This document shows, in pieces, positions 1-4,952 of a DNA stretch of 12,359 bases. Source of the stretch: an uncultured Clostridia bacterium (lineage in GTDB: Bacteria; Bacillota; Clostridia; Oscillospirales; CAG-272); assembly GCA_904501865.1 (NCBI GenBank), contig CAJGCF010000047.1, positions 1 to 12,359 of the forward strand, given 5' to 3'. The notes under the pieces were generated by a model, which did not search any database, was not told the origin of the DNA, and was given only the letters and a program-made list of their open reading frames with translations. The position numbers and the translations under genes were made by a program. The number at the start of each line of letters is the position of its first letter. Within the stretch, counting starts at the first letter, position 1.

Positions 1-2
1 AG

Positions 3-62
3 AGATTTTACGTTATTTTTCCCAGAGCGGAGATAGTTAAGGTGGAGGTCAGTGATCAATGA
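3..62 (+). CDS. C-terminal fragment of an unknown upstream gene
   Basis: A frame open from the left edge reads 19 residues (RFYVIFPRAEIVKVEVSDQ) to a TGA at 60-62. Its stop overlaps the next start as ATGA (59-62), a usual arrangement for translationally coupled phage genes, which is the main reason to think it real. The fragment is too short to assign to a family. The gene start lies outside the window. It could be chance read-through of an untranslated leader. Confidence 0.45.
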   Translation, partial: RFYVIFPRAEIVKVEVSDQ

Positions 63-169
63 AGATACTATTTATAGGAACGCTGATGATCATATACATA
101 TTGGCGTGTTACGGACTGGGTAAACTGTTGGACCGCGCGCTTGGCGGTGAGGATAGGAATAAAAAATAA
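59..169 (+). CDS. Small single-pass membrane peptide, unknown function
   Basis: This short ORF encodes 36 residues. The N-terminal two thirds (about residues 3-24, ILFIGTLMIIYILACYGLG) form one hydrophobic helix, followed by a charged tail ending DRNKK. A good ribosome binding site, GGAGGT at 44-49, lies 9 nt before the ATG, and the start overlaps the preceding stop by ATGA. The likely location is the cytoplasmic membrane with the basic/acidic tail exposed. Small membrane peptides are common in early regions of Firmicutes phages, but no family is recognised and no function is claimed. Confidence 0.6.
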   Translation: MKILFIGTLMIIYILACYGLGKLLDRALGGEDRNKK

Positions 170-190
170 ACTCAAAGGAGAAATTTAAAA

Positions 191-850
191 ATGAAAGTAA
201 TTGTAAGAGCAGAAACAAAAATGAAAATTGGTCCGATGAATGCCGTGGTTCTTAACGGCAAGGTGACAGAGCTTACCGAGGAGCAGGTCAAGTCTATTAT
301 GGACGGGCTTTCGGGTACTGTCAAAAAGGGAAACAGAAGGCTGTCCTGCATAAAGGCGGGAAATACCTTTAAGATAGGCGAGCATGAATTTATCGTGCTT
401 AAGCAGAGCGGCGACACGACGGCAGTGCTTTCCAAAGATCTTATCGGAAAAGACGTTGTGTTTGGAGATACTCCGGACTTTGCAAAAAGCAACATCAAAA
501 AGGAGCTTGACAAGTTTGCGATTAAGATTGACGGCATAATCGGGGCCGATGCGCTTGTTGTTCACATGGTTGATCAGACTACTCTTGACGGTATGTGTCA
601 TTACGGAGTAGCAAAGGCAAAGATGTCGCTTATGACGATTGATCACGTGAGAAAATACGCGGATGTGCTTGATAAGCACAAGGTAGACAAGTATTATTGG
701 CTTGTGACACCCTGGAGTACTCCCGACAGAAGATATGAAACGTCTATGTGCGTGGTCGCGCCCTCGGGCTGCGTCCGCGACCGCAATAGCAACGACAACA
801 TCGGCGTGCGTCCGTTTTGTGTCTTAAAATCTGACATCTTTGTATCTTAA
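191..850 (+). CDS. DUF6273-like C-type-lectin-fold protein, candidate DGR target 1
   Basis: The product is 219 residues, preceded by AGGAG about 10 nt before the ATG. The C-terminal half has the layout of DUF6273 proteins: a YYWLVTP segment (about 173-179), VAPSG (189-193), a variable tract, then GVRPF. DUF6273 resembles the formylglycine-enzyme/C-type-lectin fold used by many hypervariable binding proteins. The next gene is a diverged full-length paralogue sharing LDG..YG, K.SL.T and WL.TP blocks. Residues 189-208 correspond to DNA that varies against the paralogue only at codon positions 1 and 2 (see VR1). There is no signal peptide or membrane segment. The role is inferred to be ligand binding with a changeable surface; the ligand is unknown. 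It lies among accessory genes rather than tail genes, so it may not be a receptor-binding protein. Confidence 0.75.
   Translation: MKVIVRAETKMKIGPMNAVVLNGKVTELTEEQVKSIMDGLSGTVKKGNRRLSCIKAGNTFKIGEHEFIVLKQSGDTTAVLSKDLIGKDVVFGDTPDFAKSNIKKELDKFAIKIDGIIGADALVVHMVDQTTLDGMCHYGVAKAKMSLMTIDHVRKYADVLDKHKVDKYYWLVTPWSTPDRRYETSMCVVAPSGCVRDRNSNDNIGVRPFCVLKSDIFVS
755..814 (+). repeat. Candidate DGR variable repeat VR1
   Basis: It starts with the 15-nt block GTCGCGCCCTCGGGC and ends with GGCGTGCGTCCG, both identical in the next gene (1297-1359). In between the codons are TGC GTC CGC GAC CGC AAT, then AGC AAC GAC AAC ATC. Compared with the second copy, all 14 mismatches fall at first or second codon positions and every aligned third base is the same. 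This fits an AAC/AAT-rich template altered at adenines. The RT and template repeat are not in the window, so DGR membership is inferred. Confidence 0.7.
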
Positions 851-873
851 TTTATTTCACGGAGGAATACATA

Positions 874-1404
874 ATGAGTAGCGAAAAAGTAATGGCGGGC
901 GAGATCGCCGCAGGTGAAACATTTTTTGTCGCGGGTGTTGAATGGATCAAGTTTCCGGAGAAAGACGGCAAGTTTATTGCCGTAGCAAAAGGATCTCTTG
1001 GAGATAAGATCTTTGACAAGAGCAGCAACGATTTTTCAAAAAGTTCTTTGCTGAAATATCTTGAAAAAAAGGTCTTGCCTAAGATCACGGCAGAGATTGG
1101 CGAAGAAAACGCACACGAATTTGAGACGGATCTGTTTTCTCTTGACGGTCACAGAAAGTACGGAAAGATTACATCTAAGATAAGTCTTCCCACCTTTGAT
1201 TTTTACAGAGAAAACAGAGAGGTGTTTGACGAGCATCATCTTAAGGTCTGGTGGTGGCTGGCTACTCCGAACGGAGAGAGTTGCTTGGTTGTATGTGTCG
1301 CGCCCTCGGGCGACGTCAACTTCTACTTTAGCGACTACTACGGCAACGGCGTGCGTCCGGTTTTGCTATTTTCCTCTTCTATCTTTGTATCTCGTGAGGC
1401 GTGA
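874..1404 (+). CDS. DUF6273-like C-type-lectin-fold protein, candidate DGR target 2
   Basis: The product is 176 residues. GGAGG lies about 10 nt upstream of the ATG, 23 nt after the preceding stop, so the two paralogues form one transcription unit. The order of motifs matches the first copy: AGETFFVAG near the N-terminus (compare AGNTFKIGE), LDGHRKYG near residue 90, VWWWLATP (about 125-132), VAPSG (142-146), variable tract, then GVRPV and a shared IFVS tail. WWLATP and GVRP are hallmark DUF6273 words. Variable residues are rich in Tyr, Phe, Asp and Asn, the usual mix when AAC codons are mutated at adenines. It is shorter than its neighbour at the N-terminus. A binding function with a diversifiable site is inferred; the partner is unknown. 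Confidence 0.75.
   Translation: MSSEKVMAGEIAAGETFFVAGVEWIKFPEKDGKFIAVAKGSLGDKIFDKSSNDFSKSSLLKYLEKKVLPKITAEIGEENAHEFETDLFSLDGHRKYGKITSKISLPTFDFYRENREVFDEHHLKVWWWLATPNGESCLVVCVAPSGDVNFYFSDYYGNGVRPVLLFSSSIFVSREA
1297..1359 (+). repeat. Candidate DGR variable repeat VR2
   Basis: It has the same 15-nt left and 12-nt right flanks as VR1. The inner codons are GAC GTC AAC TTC TAC TTT, then AGC GAC TAC TAC GGC AAC. It is one codon longer than VR1, so the copies may derive from different templates or an indel occurred. The tract reads V-N-F-Y-F-S-D-Y-Y-G-N between VAPSG and GVRP. Confidence 0.7.
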
Positions 1405-1424
1405 TGGGAGAAAGTGACAAAAAA

Positions 1425-1442
1425 CCTGTCCGCAAGGACGGG
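1425..1442 (+). other. GC-rich hairpin with GCAA loop
   Basis: CCTGTCC pairs with GGACGGG (one T-G wobble) around a GCAA tetraloop. It lies 65 nt after VR2 and about 10 nt before the ribosome binding site of the next gene. It is preceded by a run of A, so on the - strand it resembles an intrinsic terminator with a T tract, although the wobble becomes an A-C mismatch there. In the Bordetella phage BPP-1 DGR a hairpin just downstream of the VR aids retrohoming; whether this one does is unknown. Confidence 0.45.
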
Positions 1443-1460
1443 CAGGATATGGAGGTTATT

Positions 1461-1802
1461 ATGATACATCAGTTAAAGCTTCAAGCAAGCTTTTTTGAGG
1501 AGAAGATAAAGGGCTTGAAGCCCTGGGAGCTGCGGCTTAATGATCGCGGATTCAAGGTTGGCGATTACATCGGGGAGAACGAGGTTATCGACAAGGACGA
1601 TGAGTGGGTCGAGACCGGGCGGTTTGTTCTTGAGAGGATCACGAGCATCGTTACCGCCGAGGAATGCTCGGGGCTTCAAAAAGGATGGGTAATTCTCACC
1701 ACTAATCCGTGCAAAGTAGTAGCGCGAGGACAGATATTTGCAGATCTTGATAATGTTTATCCCGTTTACGGAGGTGATGATAATGCTAACAAGAATACCT
1801 GA
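1461..1802 (+). CDS. DUF3850 / ASCH-like domain protein
   Basis: The product is 113 residues. I chose the ATG at 1461 because GGAGG (1451-1455) sits 5 nt upstream and the protein then begins MIHQLKLQ, the usual start of DUF3850. In-frame starts at 1401 and 1404 would add 20 or 19 residues with no support. Motifs seen are FF..KI.GLKPWELRLNDR (about residues 11-29) and FKVGD (31-35), the K-x-x-E-x-R-x-x-D-R-x-F-x-x-GD pattern of this ASCH/PUA-like fold, then ITSIV and WVIL strands. ASCH-like domains are thought to bind RNA or modified nucleotides; small DUF3850 proteins are common in Firmicutes phages. The last 20 nt overlap the next gene. Confidence 0.8.
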   Translation: MIHQLKLQASFFEEKIKGLKPWELRLNDRGFKVGDYIGENEVIDKDDEWVETGRFVLERITSIVTAEECSGLQKGWVILTTNPCKVVARGQIFADLDNVYPVYGGDDNANKNT

Positions 1803-2118
1803 TAGAGTTAAGGTTGGTTGGAAAAATTATGACGTTGTTTTCAGCGAGCAGAGGCTGAACAGCGGTCCGGAGCTTTACGGGCAGATCGATCACGATGCGC
1901 AAGTTATTACACTGAGGGGATCGTCAACGCATGATCAGCTTTGCGCTACACTACTCCATGAGGTACTGCACGCGGTGTCTGATATGTACGGGCTTGGACT
2001 TGAGGAAAAGCTTGTTGAAGATCTTACTAACGCGCTTTATACGGTTTATAAGGATAATATAGAGCTTCAAGAAAAGAAATATTCCGCATCGCTTCCAATG
2101 AATGCGGAGGATAAATAA
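1783..2118 (+). CDS. Small zinc metallopeptidase-like phage protein (HExxH)
   Basis: The product is 111 residues. The ATG at 1783 is preceded by GGAGGTGAT (1770-1778), a near-perfect Shine-Dalgarno sequence, and the gene overlaps the preceding one. HEVLH (residues 59-63) is a zinc-binding HExxH helix, with E79 in LVEDLTNAL as a likely third ligand. The upstream QIDHDAQVITLRG strand and the short length fit the ImmA/IrrE- or SprT-like minimal metallopeptidases found in phage early regions. There is no DNA-binding domain, and no repressor gene is visible nearby. ImmA-type proteins cleave phage or ICE repressors, but the substrate here cannot be told from sequence. Confidence 0.75.
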   Translation: MLTRIPDRVKVGWKNYDVVFSEQRLNSGPELYGQIDHDAQVITLRGSSTHDQLCATLLHEVLHAVSDMYGLGLEEKLVEDLTNALYTVYKDNIELQEKKYSASLPMNAEDK

Positions 2119-2134
2119 AAAGGAGAAAGAAGTT

Positions 2135-2650
2135 ATGGAAAACAAAAAATTTATCGAATTGGCAAAGGCAGAGGTGGTAAAGTACCACAACTATCATCAG
2201 GATCCCGTTATCGTCATTAATGAGGATGACGTGTATGTAGTATGGTCTTGCAAAACGCTTCAGAACCACAAGGCTCTGCTTGGTACCAGAATGCCTGACG
2301 GGGGTATGTACTACGAGATTACATACAACGGAGACCGCGGCGAGATGTACGTTGATGCTTACAAGAAGGAGAAGAACATTTGCGTTGAGCTTAATGAGCC
2401 TCAGGCAGAGCTCGGACGCACGGTTTCGTTGATGATTTCTACGGATTACAAGGACAGATTCGAGGCGGAATACATGCAGCTTCTCATTCGTCGCGCAAAG
2501 CTTGAGACAATGCTTAAAAAAATGGTTGATGGTAAGCTAAACTTTATTCCGACGTGTCCCTTTGAGCTTTTGAAGGAACAGCTTGACGTAATGTCGGAAT
2601 ACCTCGCCATTCTTGAACAGAGGGCGAAGATCGAGGGCATAGAGCTTTGA
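2135..2650 (+). CDS. DUF6275 fused to crAss001_48-related domain
   Basis: The product is 171 residues. The ATG at 2135 was chosen because AGGAG (2121-2125) lies upstream and the protein then begins MENKKFIELA. Residues 1 to about 86 match DUF6275 in pattern: FIELAKAEVVKY, DDVYVVWSCKTLQNHKALL, YYEITYNGD, YVDAYKKEKN. Residues about 104-170 match the crAss001_48-related family: DYKDRFEAEYMQL, KLETMLKKM..GKLNF.PTCPFELL, EQLDVMSEYLAILEQRAKIEGI. Both are phage families of unknown function usually met as separate small proteins. The second half is probably a helical hairpin. The stop codon lies within the -35 element of the promoter for the Rep unit. Confidence 0.8.
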   Translation: MENKKFIELAKAEVVKYHNYHQDPVIVINEDDVYVVWSCKTLQNHKALLGTRMPDGGMYYEITYNGDRGEMYVDAYKKEKNICVELNEPQAELGRTVSLMISTDYKDRFEAEYMQLLIRRAKLETMLKKMVDGKLNFIPTCPFELLKEQLDVMSEYLAILEQRAKIEGIEL

Positions 2651-2675
2651 CGTAACGTTACATTTCTTATATATA
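2647..2675 (+). promoter_or_regulatory. Sigma70-type promoter for the Rep unit with palindromic operator
   Basis: TTGACG (2647-2652), a 17-nt spacer and TATATA (2670-2675) form a good housekeeping promoter. The -35 overlaps the upstream stop codon. A perfect 10-bp palindrome, GTAACGTTAC (2652-2661), begins at the last base of the -35 and fills the first half of the spacer, a natural place for a repressor to block RNA polymerase. Predicted transcription begins near 2682, giving a leader of about 260 nt before the Rep start. Confidence 0.55.
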
Positions 2676-2941
2676 TGAGTCTATGCAGATGTGCTTTAAG
2701 ACGAATGTCGGACAAGCCGTCTGCAATCAGGCTCGTGTATATATATTAAGTTATCGACCGCGGATACGGGGCGGGGCAGGGTGACGTTATACTCCCTCAC
2801 TCTCTCTTGGGAGGAGGAAGAAAGGGCGGTGGCTTTCAACCCGTAAGGGCTCGCAGTCCACTCGGACGAGAGCAGCCGCCGAGCTGTTGGAAGGCACCGC
2901 CCGTATGGATGGAAAAATAGAGGACAAAGAGGAAGGTCAAA
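2651..2941. other. Rep leader region: intergenic content
   Basis: This gene-free interval holds most of the promoter and its palindrome, two AT-rich TATATAT tracts (near 2668-2676 and 2735-2744), a polypurine GGGAGGAGGAAGAAAGGGCGG stretch split between 2810 and 2830, and the three-armed structure at 2824-2902. GGAAGGT about 5 nt before 2942 is the Rep ribosome binding site. The AT tracts could serve as unwinding elements for replication. No nick-site consensus could be assigned. Confidence 0.5.
2824..2902 (+). other. Three-armed structured element upstream of rep (origin or leader RNA)
   Basis: GGGCGGTG (2824-2831) pairs with CACCGCCC (2895-2902). After a single G-G mismatch, CTTTCAAC (2833-2840) pairs with GTTGGAAG (2886-2893), giving 16 bp with one wobble. 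Inside lie three small arms: CC/GG or CCC/GGG with a GTAA loop (2840-2849), CTC plus GTCC paired with GGAC plus GAG with a 3-nt bulge (2850-2870), and AGC/GCT (2874-2885). Such a fold just before an HUH Rep gene could be the double-strand origin extruded as a cruciform, or a regulatory leader RNA. No known riboswitch or tRNA signature was recognised. Confidence 0.55.
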
Positions 2942-3793
2942 ATGGCACAGGCATACAGAGAAGTCAAGACTATCACGGGGAATTTTGCGAGGGTTCACAT
3001 TTTCCCCGTTCGTGCGTACCAATACGGTCGCAAGAAAAAGCACAAGCCCACGGGCGCGGCTATGGCCAAGCTCAACCGTGAGATGAGGGCGAGACGGCTC
3101 GCCGATCTCATTCATCTCAATTTTACCAAAAAAGACCTTCAGCTCAAGCTTGACTACTCGGACTTCAAAAAAGAGCATGGGCGGAACCCCGAGCCCGACG
3201 AGGTCGTCAAATACATACGCAATTTTATGCGCCGTCTCAAGCGCCTATACGCGTCGATTGGGCTTGAGCTCAAGTACGTATACTGCTCCGAGGTCGGTGT
3301 GCGCGGTCACATATCTCATCATCACGTCATTATTAACGCCGGAGTCACGTATGAACAGCTCCGCGCGTTATGGCAGGACGGCGGTGTTTGGATGCGACGT
3401 CTCTATTTCGACCGCAAGGGCTGTTACGATCTTGCAGGGTACTTTGTAAAGTCCAAATATACATACCGTTCCTATACCTGCTCGCGCAATCTTATTCGCC
3501 CCGAGGAGTCGGGAAAGAACAAGTGCATCTACAAGAACGACTATACCGTGCGTCAGAAGCACGTCGATAAGATGCTGGGCGGCGAGGTAGAGGACATCAG
3601 GAGAATGTATCCCGGCTGGGAGCTCGCGGAAATGCCTGATATTGCGCAAACGCTTGACACCGATACGGGTGAGTTACGGCTTCCTAAGTGGGGAGTCTTT
3701 ATCACGTTATACCTTTATAAGCCCGAGGGGCTGTCCGACGCATCGGACTCTTACGCGAAAAAACAGGAGCTTTCAAGCTGGAGGGGAGAATGA
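2942..3793 (+). CDS. HUH-type rolling-circle replication initiator (Rep)
   Basis: The product is 283 residues. Three Rep motifs are in order: a hydrophobic strand LQLKLDYS (about 66-73, motif 1), the metal-binding HUH motif SHHHVII (H126-x-H128, motif 2), and a catalytic-tyrosine helix AGYFVKSKY (Y167 with K170, motif 3), followed by YTCSRNLIRP, a phrase typical of Firmicutes phage and plasmid Rep proteins. The enzyme would nick one strand at the origin, stay linked through Tyr167 and release displaced single strands. The structured region just upstream is the natural origin candidate. No helicase, primase or polymerase gene is in the window, so host enzymes presumably extend the primer. Its stop overlaps the next start as ATGA. 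Confidence 0.85.
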   Translation: MAQAYREVKTITGNFARVHIFPVRAYQYGRKKKHKPTGAAMAKLNREMRARRLADLIHLNFTKKDLQLKLDYSDFKKEHGRNPEPDEVVKYIRNFMRRLKRLYASIGLELKYVYCSEVGVRGHISHHHVIINAGVTYEQLRALWQDGGVWMRRLYFDRKGCYDLAGYFVKSKYTYRSYTCSRNLIRPEESGKNKCIYKNDYTVRQKHVDKMLGGEVEDIRRMYPGWELAEMPDIAQTLDTDTGELRLPKWGVFITLYLYKPEGLSDASDSYAKKQELSSWRGE

Positions 3794-4140
3794 AAAAGTG
3801 GATAGATAACAGTGTTTATGACGTGGTCGTGGCGACGGTCGGTGATTACCGCCGTATGAAGAAGCTCATAAACGACGGAACGGTCACGCTTGAGCAGGCC
3901 GTGGTCTTTGCCAAGAAGATATCCGCCATTGACAACGCGCTCGTTGCCGTTTGTCAGGGAGACGGAGAGAGGGCTCGCGAAGCCTTATTGACAGATATAG
4001 CTGAGAGGCGAGGCTTTGAGCGTTGCATTTCAAAGAAATATTATCCCGCACGGAATACCTTCTTGCGCAGAAAGGAGCGTGCGGTCTGTCTCATTGCCGA
4101 AATGCTCGGGCTTCTTGAGGACCGAAGCGTCAACGACTGA
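3790..4140 (+). CDS. ArpU-like phage late regulator / small helical protein
   Basis: The product is 116 residues, coupled to Rep by the ATGA overlap. The pattern DYRRMKKLI near residue 20, ISAIDNAL near 45-52, TDIAERRGF near 68-76, then YYPARNTFLRRKERAVCLIAEMLGLL at the end is that of small helical proteins placed immediately before terminase genes in Clostridia phages, some annotated as ArpU-type regulators of late transcription. The C-terminal helices could bind DNA like a sigma-factor region, but this is not certain from sequence. Its location between early and late modules, just before a terminator, fits a switch controlling the packaging operon. Confidence 0.55.
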   Translation: MKKWIDNSVYDVVVATVGDYRRMKKLINDGTVTLEQAVVFAKKISAIDNALVAVCQGDGERAREALLTDIAERRGFERCISKKYYPARNTFLRRKERAVCLIAEMLGLLEDRSVND

Positions 4141-4168
4141 CTTACTACGGACATTTTTCCGCCGACTT

Positions 4169-4187
4169 GGCGCGCGTTATGCGCGCC
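4169..4187 (+). terminator. GC hairpin, first of two tandem terminator-like hairpins
   Basis: GGCGCGC and GCGCGCC form a perfect 7-bp stem around GTTAT, 29 nt after the stop of the ArpU-like gene. The following sequence is T-rich but interrupted, so alone it would be a weak terminator. Confidence 0.5.
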
Positions 4188-4221
4188 TATACGTGTTTGT
4201 TTATATATTTTTTATTTCTTT

Positions 4222-4248
4222 AAAGCGTCCGAGGGGCGCTTTTTTTTT
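4222..4248 (+). terminator. Intrinsic terminator of the Rep operon
   Basis: AAAGCGTCC pairs with GGGCGCTTT (one T-G wobble) around a GAG loop, then a run of T continues to 4248. This is a canonical rho-independent terminator separating replication from packaging genes. The A run on its left side could let it act on the other strand too. Confidence 0.85.
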
Positions 4249-4268
4249 GTTTGCGGTGGGGAGCGGGG

Positions 4269-4341
4269 AGTGAAGAGTGAAAAGTGAAGAGTGAAGAGTG
4301 AAGAGTGAAGATGGGCGGGGAGTGAAGAGGGAAAAGTGAAA
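4269..4341 (+). repeat. AGTGAAR heptad tandem repeats upstream of terminase
   Basis: Six consecutive 7-bp units AGTGAAG/AGTGAAA run from 4269 to 4310. Then come ATGGGCGGGG and three more units, the middle one being AGGGAAA (4321-4341). From 4342 to the terminase ribosome binding site at 4419 the sequence is AT-rich, with a GGTAACC palindrome near 4357 and no clear promoter. Heptad minisatellites of this sort occur in Clostridia genomes; directly repeated sites before a terminase small-subunit gene could also be packaging-site repeats. Confidence 0.8.
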
Positions 4342-4430
4342 AAGTCCCAAAAAACGGTAACCATTTTGAGTAATGTTTCTGTTATCATCAAGTAGACAAG
4401 GGAAAAGAGGGCTTGATTGGAGGGGTTTTT

Positions 4431-4952
4431 TTGGCTCAGAGCAAGTATAAAAAAAGATACGCGAGGGATATAAGGGAGTATTTTTTGAGGTTTATAGAGC
4501 TTCGTGAGGATCCTGCCGAGACCGATAAGGCAGAGCGGAGCGGTATGATACACGTTCGTATTGATGGGGACGGTCAGGGGAAGGTGGAGAAAGCTCCCTC
4601 CGGGGGCTACCCTACGCTGACTAAATTTGCCATCAGCATTGGTGTCACGACACGCACTCTGCGTAATTGGCGCGCTGAGTTTCCCGAGTTTGACGAGGCC
4701 TGCGAGTTCTGCGAGGATATCTTCTCGGACGTGCTCGATGAGCGGGCTCTCACGGGCAAGTGTGACGGTCGTGTGGCTATGAAAATACGCGAGCTAAAGG
4801 CTAACGCAAAGCGTGCCGAGACGGGTGAGAGTGGCGTTGGAAAATTCAGTATTGACGTGGTGCGGCACATTGCCGATAATCAAGGGCTTGAGCTCAAGGA
4901 ATGGAGCGGTAAGGTAGAGGAAGATGAAAGCTATAAACCGAAAGCAGATTAA
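4431..4952 (+). CDS. terS: Terminase small subunit
   Basis: The product is 173 residues from a TTG at 4431, chosen because GGAGGGG (4419-4425) lies 5 nt upstream; another in-frame TTG at 4413 lies before that site. A helix-turn-helix reads PTLTKFAISIGVTTRTLRNW (about 63-82), followed by PEFDEACEFCEDIF, the layout of terminase small subunits that recognise the packaging site. The C-terminal part is acidic and basic helix, suited to oligomer formation and contact with the large subunit. It overlaps the terminase large gene by 29 nt. The protein would form a ring on phage DNA and deliver it to the motor; the AGTGAAR repeats immediately upstream are a possible target. Confidence 0.85.
   Translation: MAQSKYKKRYARDIREYFLRFIELREDPAETDKAERSGMIHVRIDGDGQGKVEKAPSGGYPTLTKFAISIGVTTRTLRNWRAEFPEFDEACEFCEDIFSDVLDERALTGKCDGRVAMKIRELKANAKRAETGESGVGKFSIDVVRHIADNQGLELKEWSGKVEEDESYKPKAD

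Noticed and set aside
2824..2902. The three-armed fold as a tRNA
   Set aside because: Arm lengths, the 16-bp closing helix and missing T-loop sequence do not fit a tRNA.
2696..3178. A - strand frame across the Rep leader
   Set aside because: It spans the structured leader and the Rep start; low-quality composition and no ribosome binding site. The leader structure explains the region better.
3733..3748. Perfect hairpin GTCCGA-CGCA-TCGGAC near the Rep C-terminus
   Set aside because: It is within coding sequence, short, and lacks a T tract; it may be chance or a small dispersed palindrome, but nothing else supports a function.
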